From Marinomonas sp. CT5 (lineage in GTDB: Bacteria > Pseudomonadota > Gammaproteobacteria > Pseudomonadales > Marinomonadaceae): a DNA stretch of 64,000 nucleotides. The stretch lies in the NCBI RefSeq assembly GCF_018336975.1, contig NZ_CP025572.1:3226884-3290883 (forward strand), in the 5' to 3' direction. The translations under genes and the position numbers were made by a program. This document shows positions 54,272 through 64,000 of this stretch, piece after piece. The stretch's first letter is position 1. The number at the start of each line of letters is the position of its first letter. The notes below the pieces were generated by a model. That model had not been told where the DNA came from, did not search any database, and saw nothing but the letters and a program-made list of their open reading frames with translations.

Positions 54272-56464
54272 ATGGAAATCAAAGTTAATTTTCTCGACAA
54301 CCTACGACTAGAAGCCAAACTTGATGACTTCACCGTCACGGCCGACCAACCCATCCGCTACAAAGGCGATGGCTCTGCCCCAAGCCCATTTGATTACTTC
54401 TTAGCGTCCTCTGCGTTATGTGCCGCCTATTTTGTGAAGGTGTACTGCAAGGCCCGTGATATCCCCACGGATAACATTCGTCTATCGCAAAACAACATTG
54501 TCGACCCTGAAGATAGATACAATCAGATTTTCCAGATAAATGTAGAACTGCCTGACGATATATCTGAGAAAGACCGCCAAGGAATCTTGCGCTCTATCGA
54601 CCGCTGTACGGTGAAAAAGGTGGTTCAAACCGGCCCAGAATTTAAAATCGAAACGGTCGAAAACTTAGACGCTGACGCCAATGCCATGCTGATGGGTCAG
54701 CCTGACGGTTCCTCAAACACTTTTATCCCTGGTAAAGATTTACCTCTTGAAGAAACCATTGCCAATATGACCTCCATGTTGGCGGACCTTGGCATGAAGA
54801 TAGAAATCTCTTCTTGGCGTAATATTGTGCCCAACGTATGGTCTTTACATATTCGTGATGCGGCATCGCCTATGTGCTTTACCAACGGCAAAGGCGCATC
54901 AAAAGAAAGTGCATTATGTTCTGCGCTTGGTGAGTTTATCGAGCGCTTGAATAACAACTTTTTCTACAATGACCAATTCTTTGGAACCGAAATCGCCAAC
55001 AGCGAGTTTGTCCATTACCCAAATGAAAAATGGTTTGCGTTAACCGAAGACGATTCGTTACCTGAAGGCATCTTGGACGAATATTGTTTGGATATTTACA
55101 ACCCAGACGACGAGCTACGCGGCTCACATTTGATCGATACCAACTCAGGCAACAAAGCACGTGGTATTTGCACCATTCCCTATACGCGTAAATCCGACGG
55201 CGAAACCGTGTACTTCCCGTCGAACTTGATCGAAAACTTATTCTTAAGCAATGGAATGAGTGCTGGTAACAACCAGCAAGAAGCGCAAGTGCAGTGCTTA
55301 TCGGAAATTCTAGAACGCGCAGTAAAACGCCAAATTATTGAAGATGAAATTGTCCTGCCCGATGTACCAATGGCCGTGTTAGAGAAGTACCCAAGCATTC
55401 TTGCTGGCATTAAAGAGTTGGAAGAACAAGGCTTCCCTATTTTGGTAAAAGACGCGTCTCTAGGCGGCCAGTACCCAGTGATGAACGTCACCTTGATGAA
55501 CCCGAAAACAGGCGGTGTGTTTGCCTCTTTTGGTGCGCACCCAAGTTTTGAAGTGGCATTAGAACGCAGCTTGACCGAGCTGATGCAAGGCCGCAGTTTT
55601 GAAGGTTTAAACGATGTTCCCAAGCCAACCTTCAACAGCATGGCCGTCACTGAGCCAGAAAATTTTGTAGAGCACTTTATTGATTCCACTGGTGTTATCT
55701 CCTGGCGCTTCTTCAGTGATAAGCACGATTATGATTTCTGCGAATGGGATTTTTCTGGCACAAGTGAAGAAGAGTCCAACGCCTTGTTCGGTATCCTCGA
55801 AGACCTAGGCAAAGAAGTCTACGTCGCTGAACTCACCGATTTGGGCACATCAGCCTGTCGTATCCTAGTGCCGGACTACTCCGAAGTTTACCCTGTCGAA
55901 GACTTAGTCTGGGATAACACAAACAAAGCACTGGATTACCGTGAAGATATCTTAAATATCCACTCCCTAAACGATGAACAATTAGAAGCTCTTGTTAACC
56001 GTTTGGAAGAAAGCCAGCTGGATAACTACACAGACATTGCTACCTTGATCGGTATTGTCTTTGACGACAACACCGTCTGGGGACAGCTCACCATCATCGA
56101 GCTAAAAATTCTCATTTACTTAGCGCTTGGCGCTCATGAAGAGGCGTTAGAACTGGTTGGAGAATACCTACAGTTCAATGACAACACCGTCAAACGCGGC
56201 CTCTTTTTCCAAGCCATGAACTGTGTCTTAGAAGTCGCTTTAGATGAAGAGTTAGAGCTAGAGGACTTCATCCATAGCTTCAGCCGAATGTTTGGCAAAG
56301 ACGTGATTGAAAACGCAGTAGGTTCCGTCACAGGCAACGTACGCTTTTACGGACTCACCAAAACCAGTATGGAACTGGAAGGCATCGAGCCGCATTTACG
56401 CTTAATTGAAAGTTATAAAAAGCTGCATAAAGCGCGTCAAGCTTTCGCTGCGATGCAAAAATAA
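54272..56464 (+). CDS. ycaO: OsmC-YcaO fusion protein
   Basis: This 730-residue protein joins an N-terminal OsmC-like domain (about 1-135) to a YcaO domain (about 165-570) and a helical C-terminal region. The OsmC domain keeps two Cys at 50 and 112, matching the peroxidatic pair. The YcaO domain has GEFIERLNNNFF, SEILERAVKRQIIE and DLGTSACRILVPDYSE. YcaO domains use ATP to activate peptide backbone amides; E. coli YcaO is linked to ribosomal protein S12 methylthiolation. Start ATG 54272 has only a weak ribosome site. Confidence 0.9.
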   Translation: MEIKVNFLDNLRLEAKLDDFTVTADQPIRYKGDGSAPSPFDYFLASSALCAAYFVKVYCKARDIPTDNIRLSQNNIVDPEDRYNQIFQINVELPDDISEKDRQGILRSIDRCTVKKVVQTGPEFKIETVENLDADANAMLMGQPDGSSNTFIPGKDLPLEETIANMTSMLADLGMKIEISSWRNIVPNVWSLHIRDAASPMCFTNGKGASKESALCSALGEFIERLNNNFFYNDQFFGTEIANSEFVHYPNEKWFALTEDDSLPEGILDEYCLDIYNPDDELRGSHLIDTNSGNKARGICTIPYTRKSDGETVYFPSNLIENLFLSNGMSAGNNQQEAQVQCLSEILERAVKRQIIEDEIVLPDVPMAVLEKYPSILAGIKELEEQGFPILVKDASLGGQYPVMNVTLMNPKTGGVFASFGAHPSFEVALERSLTELMQGRSFEGLNDVPKPTFNSMAVTEPENFVEHFIDSTGVISWRFFSDKHDYDFCEWDFSGTSEEESNALFGILEDLGKEVYVAELTDLGTSACRILVPDYSEVYPVEDLVWDNTNKALDYREDILNIHSLNDEQLEALVNRLEESQLDNYTDIATLIGIVFDDNTVWGQLTIIELKILIYLALGAHEEALELVGEYLQFNDNTVKRGLFFQAMNCVLEVALDEELELEDFIHSFSRMFGKDVIENAVGSVTGNVRFYGLTKTSMELEGIEPHLRLIESYKKLHKARQAFAAMQK

Positions 56465-56481
56465 GCCCTTCCCAGACTCTA

Positions 56482-56507
56482 AAAAACGAGCCTCTTAGCT
56501 CGTTTTT
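56482..56507. terminator. Terminator after the OsmC-YcaO gene
   Basis: AAAAACGAGC and GCTCGTTTTT form a 10-bp stem with a 6-base loop. The right arm supplies the T run on the plus strand. Confidence 0.85.
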
Positions 56508-56636
56508 GGCTTGGGCGCTTGCCACCTGACAAGCGCCTTCTGATATAATCGAGAAGCCATCATAAAAGCCGACTTGGCCCAGCACCGTGATGTAACACCA
56601 ACCATATCAATGAATAAGAACAGGAAGTAGACCACC

Positions 56637-57809
56637 ATGATTCGCCAATCTGCTTTTGTTTCCATCGGTTTTATCGCAATAACAATCAGCGGGTGCGAAT
56701 CCTTATCGCTTTCTTTCGACTCCGTAGACTCTGTCAAACAGCTTTCTACACAGGTTAAAGAAGCCAAAGATATGGACGACGTAAAAGCCATCGGCAAACA
56801 AGCCGAAGTCACCCGAGACTTAATCAAGGCCGATCTAAACGCGATCAAAGCTCTGTACGCTGAGCTGGATCAAAGAGTCAATAAGCGCTGGGGCAAACAG
56901 AACTCCGAACTGCCTAACAAGAAGAAATACGTAAAATACACCAACGACTACCAAGCACGAACGATTGTCGATTTTGATAAAGGCACTGTCCGAGTAGAGA
57001 CCCTAGCCACTAGCGCCCCTCTAGACAGCCTAAAACAAGCCGTTACAACCACACTACTAACAACATCAGATCCCACTAAAACCGACATCTTTTCCAGCGA
57101 CGCCCCCAACACCGAAGGTGTGCCCTTCTTATACCCACAAGTCATTGACCATGATGGTGTCGTCGTACAATACCGCTGGAGAGCACAACGTTACGCGAAC
57201 TACCTAGTAAGCAATAAATTAAAAAAATCGACGGCAAATGGAAAATCAGTTTACGCGGTGGAGTTCAATCTCGTTGCACAACACGAACATCTTCGCCAAG
57301 AAAAATACAGTCAATATGTCATTGCTGCCGCCAAACGCTATAACTTATCGCCAGCCCTCATCTACGGCATTATTGAAACAGAAAGCTCTTTCAACCCTTA
57401 TGCTGTCAGCCCAGCCAACGCTTACGGGTTAATGCAAGTGGTGCCTGCTACGGCAGGACGTGACGTTTATAACTTAATCAAAAAAAGATCGGGCGAACCG
57501 ACCAAAGAAGTACTCTTCTCACCCGAAAATAACATAGATATTGGCAGCGCTTACCTGCATATTTTACAAACCCGCTACCTAGCGAAAGTGAGCAATAAAG
57601 TCAGCCAAGAATACTCCATGATATCCGCTTACAACGGTGGAACAGGCAACGTGTTAAAAACCTTTGACCGAGACAGAGCTAGGGCGATGAACAAAATTAA
57701 CCAAACGTCCACTAGCAATGTGTATAAGAAATTGAGATACGATCACCCAAGAAGTGAGTCTCGCTATTACTTAGAAAAAGTAACAAAAGCCAAGAAGAAA
57801 TATGAATAA
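56637..57809 (+). CDS. mltC: Membrane-bound lytic murein transglycosylase C
   Basis: This 390-residue lipoprotein has a lipobox in ITISGC (Cys about residue 20), an N-terminal DUF3393 domain (about 30-215) and a C-terminal SLT domain. The SLT domain has the catalytic Glu in IIETESSFNPYAVSP, and GLMQVVPATAG and SAYNGGTGNVLKTF further on. MltC cleaves peptidoglycan glycan strands with formation of anhydromuramic acid. It follows the OsmC-YcaO gene beyond its terminator and has its own downstream hairpin. Confidence 0.95.
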   Translation: MIRQSAFVSIGFIAITISGCESLSLSFDSVDSVKQLSTQVKEAKDMDDVKAIGKQAEVTRDLIKADLNAIKALYAELDQRVNKRWGKQNSELPNKKKYVKYTNDYQARTIVDFDKGTVRVETLATSAPLDSLKQAVTTTLLTTSDPTKTDIFSSDAPNTEGVPFLYPQVIDHDGVVVQYRWRAQRYANYLVSNKLKKSTANGKSVYAVEFNLVAQHEHLRQEKYSQYVIAAAKRYNLSPALIYGIIETESSFNPYAVSPANAYGLMQVVPATAGRDVYNLIKKRSGEPTKEVLFSPENNIDIGSAYLHILQTRYLAKVSNKVSQEYSMISAYNGGTGNVLKTFDRDRARAMNKINQTSTSNVYKKLRYDHPRSESRYYLEKVTKAKKKYE

Positions 57810-57815
57810 TAAAGC

Positions 57816-57846
57816 CGTGTCAGGCACTATATTGACCTGACACGGA
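57816..57846. terminator. Hairpin between mltC and the hydrolase gene
   Basis: CCGTGTCAGG and CCTGACACGG form a perfect 10-bp stem with an 11-base loop between convergent genes. There is no T run, so this is a probable but not certain terminator. Confidence 0.5.
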
Positions 57847-57856
57847 CTGAGGGTTA

Positions 57857-59797
57857 TTACATACGTTCGAAGTCTTTCTTTGCTTGTTTTAGAACAAAAT
57901 CCATATCAGCCGGCAACATAAATCCCTCTTGAATCAGGTGTTGTACTTGCGCTTCAACTTCATTCAAATACCCTTCTTCATCGCTATATCGCTCTGCGAT
58001 AGAAAGGCGACTATCTCCGGCTATCTCACCCTTTTCTTTTGGAAAAGCAATAAAAGAACCCGTTAAGCCACACAGATCCCCTTTAGCAAAGTTTTCGCCT
58101 CGCAAATTCCATCCCCAATACGTCCCAAGAGGCGCTGCGATGCTAGGTAACTTTATGCCACCTAATGCAATGCCATCAGAATCCAACTGCGGCACAAATA
58201 CTGGATAAGAATCACCCGCGAGAGGAGGAACAACACTGTGATCGCGTACTTTCAGTACATTGTAAATTGGCATATAAGCGTTATTACCCAAAATTGGTAA
58301 ATTTAATTCAGGTAAGGTAACAAGGGTGCCATTTGCCACACTTGGGAAGCGACTTTTTGGAGGCTCTACCCCTTCTTTTGTCCAATGCAACATTGCCATT
58401 GTTAATGCTCTCATGATGGGAGCGGGACTGGTTGGATTCGTCGGAAACTGACAAATTCGACTGCTTTTACTGACGGCTCCCCAAGGACTAAAATGCGGTG
58501 CCCCTGTTAAGAAATACAGACGTACATTCTCAGGCTCCGTCATAGGTGTACCATCGGGTGTCGTAGAAACAAGTGCCGCTCTTGCTTGCCAAAACTCTGT
58601 CGACGTATCAGTTTGCATAATTTTTGGACAAGTATCACTAGCTAAGCATTGCTTTAGAATACTATCCGTTTGCCCTGTTAATGGGTCCGTCAGTAATGCA
58701 TAACCAAAAGGAAATTGATCGCCTTGTACATCATGATCTTCGTGCTGTCTTGAATAGCGACCTGTTTTAGCAAAACGATAGTTAGTGTAGGTCTTACGTG
58801 ATCCGGCAATGTGAGCCATCACGCCATCAAATACTTTGATTCCAGCCCCATCTTCATTAAACCCTTGATAAATAAAATCACGAACGAAGCGACCTGACTG
58901 TGAAATGCCAAGCGCTATCGTATTGTCTATATTAGCCAAAGGAGAAACGACATCATGGCCACTGGAGCCGCGCAAAAAGCTTATAACATCAGCCGTTGCC
59001 ACAAAAGCCAGTCCAGCAGGTACAGAATCTTTAGCCATATAGATGAATTCATATATAGCCCCATTATCAAGTCCCTTAGGGCGAGTAATTTCGATCTTAG
59101 TTGGCGACAAATATTTGAAAGACAAACCAGGTGCAGTTGAACGCGGATCATCTGGATGCAGACGCACGGTTGATGTTGCTTTTGCAACATCCATACTGGT
59201 TGCAGGGTAAGATAGGTTGGCAGTAAGAGTGTCACCCTCTTTATCAAATACAAATTCTTCACGTGATAAACCAGTAACAGAAGGTACCGCTTGAAGGTTT
59301 AAACCTAACTTATCCTCAGGTAAGCCCGTTTGCCAACCACTCCAAACAACCGTATAGCCATTTTTCATCAAAAAGCCATCACCTATGCTGTCAAGCGTTT
59401 CAGGTATGTCAACGCTGCTTGCTAAGTTTAATAAGCTTAGAGAGAGGTTTCGCCCACGATTTAGAACCTCATAAAACAAACTACCATTACCTTTCGTGTC
59501 GTCCATAGGACGAAGAATAGAAACCTCGCTTGAAAAGTGAACAAGCCCATCTTTACCCACTGGAGCATATTCAAGGTCAACAATTTTTTTACCGCGGTTA
59601 GAGTTAGGATCAATTGCTAGCTCTGCTACACCATCGATACGTTCATACATACCCACATCAGCGAAAGCAGTCCCGCCAAAAACAGGACTAATAACATTCT
59701 TAACAGTAAAATTTGTGACTTTCGCCTGTGCGACTACAGGGACTATTATTAAAACAACTTTAAATATTACGCTTAACCATTTTTTGGTTATAAACAT
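57857..59797 (-). CDS. Exported alpha/beta hydrolase-domain protein
   Basis: This 646-residue protein has an N-terminal signal (SVIFKVVLIIVPVVAQA) and a large hydrolase domain of the PF20091 (Abhydrolase_10) type. The nucleophile elbow is GISQSGRFVRDF near residue 290. Other family-like blocks are LFYEVLNRGRNLSLSLLN and VVWSGWQTGLPE. It is likely periplasmic or outer-membrane linked, and could act on esters or long-chain substrates. It is a single gene. Confidence 0.83.
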   Translation of the reverse strand: MFITKKWLSVIFKVVLIIVPVVAQAKVTNFTVKNVISPVFGGTAFADVGMYERIDGVAELAIDPNSNRGKKIVDLEYAPVGKDGLVHFSSEVSILRPMDDTKGNGSLFYEVLNRGRNLSLSLLNLASSVDIPETLDSIGDGFLMKNGYTVVWSGWQTGLPEDKLGLNLQAVPSVTGLSREEFVFDKEGDTLTANLSYPATSMDVAKATSTVRLHPDDPRSTAPGLSFKYLSPTKIEITRPKGLDNGAIYEFIYMAKDSVPAGLAFVATADVISFLRGSSGHDVVSPLANIDNTIALGISQSGRFVRDFIYQGFNEDGAGIKVFDGVMAHIAGSRKTYTNYRFAKTGRYSRQHEDHDVQGDQFPFGYALLTDPLTGQTDSILKQCLASDTCPKIMQTDTSTEFWQARAALVSTTPDGTPMTEPENVRLYFLTGAPHFSPWGAVSKSSRICQFPTNPTSPAPIMRALTMAMLHWTKEGVEPPKSRFPSVANGTLVTLPELNLPILGNNAYMPIYNVLKVRDHSVVPPLAGDSYPVFVPQLDSDGIALGGIKLPSIAAPLGTYWGWNLRGENFAKGDLCGLTGSFIAFPKEKGEIAGDSRLSIAERYSDEEGYLNEVEAQVQHLIQEGFMLPADMDFVLKQAKKDFERM

Positions 59798-59939
59798 GCT
59801 ACTCTTCCCTTTCTGTATTATTCCATTTTCCTTTACATTTATTAAAAGCTGTTATCCTATTAACTTTTACTAGATTCAAAATAATTAATAGTGCTTCATA
59901 ATAAAAACAGAAAAAACATCACTATATTATTCAATAGGG

Positions 59940-59973
59940 CTTCTCTCTGAATAAAACATTATTCAGAGAGAAG
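59940..59973. terminator. Hairpin just past the Cache receptor stop
   Basis: CTTCTCTCTGAATA and TATTCAGAGAGAAG form a perfect 14-bp stem with a 6-base loop, 8 bases past the receptor stop on the minus strand. A T run is missing, but position and stem length fit a terminator. Confidence 0.55.
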
Positions 59974-59980
59974 TAAACGA

Positions 59981-61654
59981 TTAAACTTTGAACTTGCGCG
60001 TTATTTTATCAATAAGATCAGACTGTTTTTCCAAGCCAGACATTTGTCTAGAAGCCTCTTCTGCACCAGTGCTAACACTATCAGCAAGCACCACAATGTC
60101 ATTGATATTTTTCGCAATGTCATCAGCAACGGCCGACTGTTCGGTAGCTGCAGTTGCAACTTGTATATTTAGGAAGGTAAGATTTTGAATGGATTCCGTA
60201 CTGCTACTAATTAACGAACGGATATTAGACGTTGCTTCAAGTACTTTATTTCGCTGGTCTACAGAGCGCTCCATGTCGCTAATGGTTTTTGCCGCGCTGG
60301 TTTGCAACTTCTCTAAAATACCACTGATTTCGACTGTGCTGTCTTGACTACGTTTAGCAAGGGTTCTTACTTCATCCGCAACGACAGCGAAGCCTCGGCC
60401 TTGTTCACCCGCTCGCGCAGCTTCAATCGCAGCATTTAATGCTAAGAGATTTGTTTGCTCTGAGATACTCTGGATTACACCGAGAGCCGAGTGGATATCC
60501 TCTACATTGCCACCTAATTCACTGATAGATTTTTCAACATCCGTTAAAAGCAAGTTGAGGTTTTCCAATTGCTCATTTGACATTTCAACTTGTTGAAGAA
60601 CATCTTTCGTCTGACTATTAGCAGATTCAGCGGATACTCGAGTTGTCTCAGCATTACTCGCTATTTCACTGGCTGTAGAAGACATTTCATCAGCGGCGGC
60701 GGCAACTTGTAACGCCCCTTCTTTCTGTGTATTCACCGACTTAACCAACATTAACTGCTGTTCAGAAGACGTCTTCGCAATAAGGTTTAACTCGGTTATA
60801 GTCTCTTTTAAATGTGTAATATCGCTATTAAGAGAAGCAATAAAGCGATTAAAATCTTTTGAAATTTCATCAATTAAATCAATGTAACTATAAGGTAACT
60901 CCGTGGTTAAATCGCCATTGCCATTTGCAAGGTCAGCAACTGACTCTCGCAATTTGCTTAATGCTCGATAAAGTATCGAAACTGCTACAGAAACCAATCC
61001 AATAATAAGTAAAGTCACAATAACAGTGATAACTATATTTTGCGTTAATATCGAGTTCTTAGATTGATTTATTTCACCTTTAATCGTATCAACAATTTTT
61101 TTAGTTTCATCTAAATAGATACCGGCAATGATAACCATGTCCCATTCTGGCACATATACGGAATAGGCGAACTTCTCAGTAGGTTCTTCATCACCAGGTC
61201 GAATGTGATAGTATTTTACGAAATGAGTATTATCTTTTGCTGCTTTAATGAGTTCTTTAAAATAATAAGTCCCTTTAGCATCGGCAGTATTAATAAAGTT
61301 TTTCCCTGCATTTTTATTTCTAACACCATGTTGAATCATGGTGCCTTCAGAATTCAAAGAGAAAATATAGCCTTGACCGTCGTTAAATCGAATTGAATTT
61401 AAAATTTTCAACGCTTCAGGCAAGCCCTCTTTATTCGGCATCTTTGCATAGGGCTCGATTATTGTCTTTACCGAATCCATAACAGCAGTAAGGCCTTTTT
61501 TTTCCACTTCCAAAACGGAAGTGGAAATAGTCTTTGTGGTTTTCTCTTGCACTACACTAATAGCCGCCAACATGCCAAAAGCAGATAAGACACCAGCTAT
61601 GAGCAATGGTAGCAAAGTGAGTGCGTATATTTGAAACTTTAAAGAACGTAACAT
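59981..61654 (-). CDS. Methyl-accepting chemoreceptor with single Cache sensor
   Basis: This 557-residue protein has TM1 (about 10-33), a periplasmic sCache-type sensor (about 35-195, with [21 protein letters not shown] and [16 protein letters not shown]), TM2 (about 200-225), HAMP and a signalling domain with [20 protein letters not shown]. It ends ITRKFKV, without a CheR-docking pentapeptide, like the 4HB receptor. It is alone; ligands of such sensors are often small carboxylates, but this one is unknown. Confidence 0.93.
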   Translation of the reverse strand: MLRSLKFQIYALTLLPLLIAGVLSAFGMLAAISVVQEKTTKTISTSVLEVEKKGLTAVMDSVKTIIEPYAKMPNKEGLPEALKILNSIRFNDGQGYIFSLNSEGTMIQHGVRNKNAGKNFINTADAKGTYYFKELIKAAKDNTHFVKYYHIRPGDEEPTEKFAYSVYVPEWDMVIIAGIYLDETKKIVDTIKGEINQSKNSILTQNIVITVIVTLLIIGLVSVAVSILYRALSKLRESVADLANGNGDLTTELPYSYIDLIDEISKDFNRFIASLNSDITHLKETITELNLIAKTSSEQQLMLVKSVNTQKEGALQVAAAADEMSSTASEIASNAETTRVSAESANSQTKDVLQQVEMSNEQLENLNLLLTDVEKSISELGGNVEDIHSALGVIQSISEQTNLLALNAAIEAARAGEQGRGFAVVADEVRTLAKRSQDSTVEISGILEKLQTSAAKTISDMERSVDQRNKVLEATSNIRSLISSSTESIQNLTFLNIQVATAATEQSAVADDIAKNINDIVVLADSVSTGAEEASRQMSGLEKQSDLIDKITRKFKV

Positions 61655-62474
61655 CTAATAATCCCTTTTAGTAAAAACTCAAAGTATTTAATATTGCTAA
61701 AACCATCAACAATCTAAAATCCAACACCTTGTAATTCTTGTTATGTACTGTTTTTTATTGCAGACTTTATAAAATTATATCTAATGTAAAATTAGACTTT
61801 TCCACACACCTCTTTTCATTTTTTAACGTATTTTCAAAACATATAACCTTTTTATGTTACAAAATACCCCTTTTTGTCATAGTTAAGGTCACTTTAGCTT
61901 CTTTAGCCTTAGTATCCCTCAACCATACATAGCGACATAAGCTTCAGAATTACAAACCGTTTAATAAATTCACCTCTAATGACAGCACTTTATACTTCAA
62001 TGATTCAGATCAAAGAATCACCTATTACATTAAATGACACGACACAATCAAAAAACGAAGCTGGCCCTTAATTTAAAAAAATCAATACAAACATGAGAAC
62101 ATGAATTCAAATAGAGTACGACACATTCAGAAAACAAAAGACCGATTCCAAACCGAAAACACAGTGTCATCAAAAAGCGCTCTAAATTTGCCAAGAATCA
62201 CTTAATTTTTGCTTGAAAAATAATATCAAAGCCTAGTAGTAGAAAACTACCATTTTCTCACACCTCTAGACATTCAAAAAATGACTTAAACATTCATTTT
62301 TCGCACTTTTCGAACATTTTTATTTTCAATTTCGAACATTAAACCTAGTATCATCAGCGCTCAGGTAGAGCGGAGACCAATAAATAGATATTAGCTTGCA
62401 TAGTTATAGTGAAAATTTATTTCCCAATGCTTAAAAAAACACAAAAATAATGACACAAGATTGAGGATCGTTTC
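61655..62474. promoter_or_regulatory. Long AT-rich region upstream of the membrane hydrolase
   Basis: This 820-base stretch has no gene I can support. Four ACATT elements lie at 62270, 62290, 62314 and 62336, spaced 20-24 bases apart, on about one face of the helix. The last two are part of a longer direct repeat, TTCGAACATT, 22 bases apart. These look like regulator sites for the gene at 62475. Confidence 0.4.
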
Positions 62475-64000
62475 ATGATAAACAAAACACTCCGATTACC
62501 TCTTTTAGGAGGAGTAATCATAATATTGGGCTGTTTGTTAGCCTATTTCATCCAAACTTCGAATCATATTAGAGTTCAAGATGTCCGTTTTACGGGGACA
62601 AACGGTACAGAAATGAGCGCTCTCCTATATGTCCCGAAAAATGCAACCGCAAAAAGTCCAGCACCAGGAATTCTTGCGGTGCATGGATATTTTAATTCAC
62701 GAGAAGCTCAAGATGGCTTTGGGATAGAGCTTTCTCGACGAGGCTATGTTGTTCTTGCAATTGATCAAACAGGGCATGGCCACAGTCAAGCCCCTGCATT
62801 TGCAAATGCTTTTGGTGGTATTGACGGTCTAAAATATCTTCGTTCTCTTGACTTCGTAGATAAAGATAATATTGGTCTAGAAGGTCATAGCATGGGAGGA
62901 TGGACAGTTTTAAATGCCGCAGCGGCACTTCCCAATGGGTACAAATCGATAGTACTAGAAGGCTCTAGTACAGGAGCACCTTTTGCTCCTGAAGGCACAA
63001 CGAATTTCCCACGAAATTTAGCCGTTGTATTTAGTCGGTACGACGAATTTTCAGGCCTTATGTGGCATGTCGATAAGGCGCTAAATGTAGCAGAAAGTAA
63101 GAAATTACAGGATGTATTCGGTACCAACAAAAACGTTATTCAGGGACAGGTTTATGGGTCTATAGACGAGGGTACCGGCCGTATTCTTTATACACCGGGT
63201 GGAACTCACCCTATGGACCATATTAATTCAGTGGCTATCGGACACGCCTTGGATTGGTTTCAAAAAACACTTGATGGCGGTACCTCTCGTATAGAAAGCG
63301 ATCAAATTTGGTACTGGAAAGAAATTGGGACACTCATTGCTCTGATTGGTTTCGTTATTTTTGTCATGGGTGTATTTAGTAGCCTGCTCTCTATTCCCTA
63401 TTTTTCTTCTTTGCAACAAACGCCACCAAAAGCACAGGCTTCAACAAGAAACACTCGCTGGTGGATTACACTGCTAATTGGGGCTTTAATCCCTGCTATC
63501 ACATTTCTACCGCTAACTCGTTTAGGTGGAGAATTAATTCCAGTCAATGGGTTATTTAATCAACAATTCAATAATGAAATAAGCTTTTGGGCTGTAATAA
63601 ATGCTTTAATCATCCTTATTCTTGCAAAAATATTCGGCATAAATTTTCCCAAACTATTTGATAAAGTAACTCAATCTCTCGCATTATCAATTGCTGTATT
63701 TGCACTGTCTTATTGTGTTGTTTCAATGGCAGACTTTTTCTTTAAAGTTGACTTTAGAATTTGGTTTTTATCCTTTAAAGTGATGAGTCATCATCAATTA
63801 CATGCCTTTTTTGTATATTTAATTCCATTGTTTATTTTCTTTTCTATCACATTAAGATCTATGCACTCCGTATTATCTATTAAGGAAGACAGCATAGTTA
63901 AACAATACTTTTTCAATATTCTCGCGCTCACATTTGGTTTTCTTATCTTTCTAACTATTCAATATGGATTAATATTTACGGGCAATCTACCTATTTTCTT
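62475..64000 (+). CDS. Membrane alpha/beta hydrolase, 3-prime end off window
   Basis: I translated this open frame directly; it runs to the window edge without a stop. Start ATG 62475 has GAGGA seven bases upstream. A membrane anchor (about 9-27) precedes an alpha/beta hydrolase domain with GILAVHGYFNSREAQDGFG, the nucleophile elbow GLEGHSMGGWTVL near residue 140, and a likely His in TPGGTHPMDH. From about residue 278 it continues into several hydrophobic segments, so the hydrolase is fused to a polytopic membrane region. At least 508 residues are seen; the total length is unknown. The substrate is not apparent. Confidence 0.8.
   Translation, partial: MINKTLRLPLLGGVIIILGCLLAYFIQTSNHIRVQDVRFTGTNGTEMSALLYVPKNATAKSPAPGILAVHGYFNSREAQDGFGIELSRRGYVVLAIDQTGHGHSQAPAFANAFGGIDGLKYLRSLDFVDKDNIGLEGHSMGGWTVLNAAAALPNGYKSIVLEGSSTGAPFAPEGTTNFPRNLAVVFSRYDEFSGLMWHVDKALNVAESKKLQDVFGTNKNVIQGQVYGSIDEGTGRILYTPGGTHPMDHINSVAIGHALDWFQKTLDGGTSRIESDQIWYWKEIGTLIALIGFVIFVMGVFSSLLSIPYFSSLQQTPPKAQASTRNTRWWITLLIGALIPAITFLPLTRLGGELIPVNGLFNQQFNNEISFWAVINALIILILAKIFGINFPKLFDKVTQSLALSIAVFALSYCVVSMADFFFKVDFRIWFLSFKVMSHHQLHAFFVYLIPLFIFFSITLRSMHSVLSIKEDSIVKQYFFNILALTFGFLIFLTIQYGLIFTGNLPIF

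Noticed and set aside
1..64000. CRISPR arrays, tRNA or rRNA genes, transposases and prophage
   Set aside because: I looked for spaced direct repeats, cloverleaf-like patterns and transposase or integrase motifs and saw none; the holin-like protein at 31122 belongs to the YqjE group and not to a phage.

Overview
The window looks like chromosome of a marine gammaproteobacterium of the Oceanospirillales type, most likely Marinomonas or a close relative. This is inferred from moderate AT richness, overall protein character, the OsmC-YcaO fusion, and the large number of chemoreceptors and c-di-GMP enzymes; no rRNA or other taxonomic marker is present. I saw no tRNA, rRNA, insertion sequence, prophage or CRISPR array. 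Genes are densely packed, with many ATGA stop/start overlaps and several hairpins that overlap the ends of coding regions.

Layout. 1-10.9 kb: two MFS exporters, a pterin pair (folE, folM), a Tat-type dienelactone hydrolase, a glycosyltransferase/PAP2 phosphatase pair, a lipoprotein built from two tandem repeats, and a VOC-ghrA-CHMI-pldA operon. 11.3-21.8 kb: a complete chemosensory operon. It begins with a membrane-anchored MCP-like protein that appears to carry a CheZ-like phosphatase helix. An STAS protein and a receiver-PP2C-HATPase regulator follow (a partner-switch module), then cheY, cheA with six acidic GFGFF repeats, cheW, a soluble PAS-PAS receptor ending in GWEEF, cheR, cheD and cheB. 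The order cheY-cheA-cheW-receptor-cheR-cheD-cheB is that of the Pseudomonas aeruginosa che2 (F7-type) cluster.

21.9-32 kb: an FMN-dependent glutamate-synthase-like protein, a PAS-GGDEF-EAL protein, a PhoX phosphatase, an MmcQ/YjbR protein, an ABC-F ATPase, and a DUF883/holin-like/small-protein operon. 32.3-38.4 kb: a tightly coupled four-gene operon of three SPFH (HflK/HflC-like) membrane proteins and a P1B-type metal ATPase. Two of the four proteins have His-rich N-termini, and the ATPase lacks the TM7 Lys and TM8 Asp expected of zinc pumps. 38.4-50.5 kb: housekeeping and small genes (GST, CNNM/CorC, DUF2721, DUF1460, thioredoxin, VOC, YkgJ), a 4HB chemoreceptor, an EAL protein divergent from an XRE regulator with a clear operator array, HlyIII, an amidohydrolase lipoprotein, uppP, and a ZntR-like regulator with a 20-bp-spacer promoter. 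50.6-64 kb: a GGDEF / molybdopterin-fold / GGDEF operon, the OsmC-YcaO fusion, mltC, a secreted alpha/beta hydrolase, a Cache chemoreceptor, and a membrane alpha/beta hydrolase that runs off the window end.

The main themes are chemosensing and c-di-GMP signalling (three dedicated or probable receptors plus one hybrid, and four GGDEF/EAL proteins), envelope maintenance, and metal handling. The two loci most worth pursuing are the chemosensory/partner-switch operon with its probable receptor-phosphatase hybrid, and the SPFH-P-type ATPase operon.
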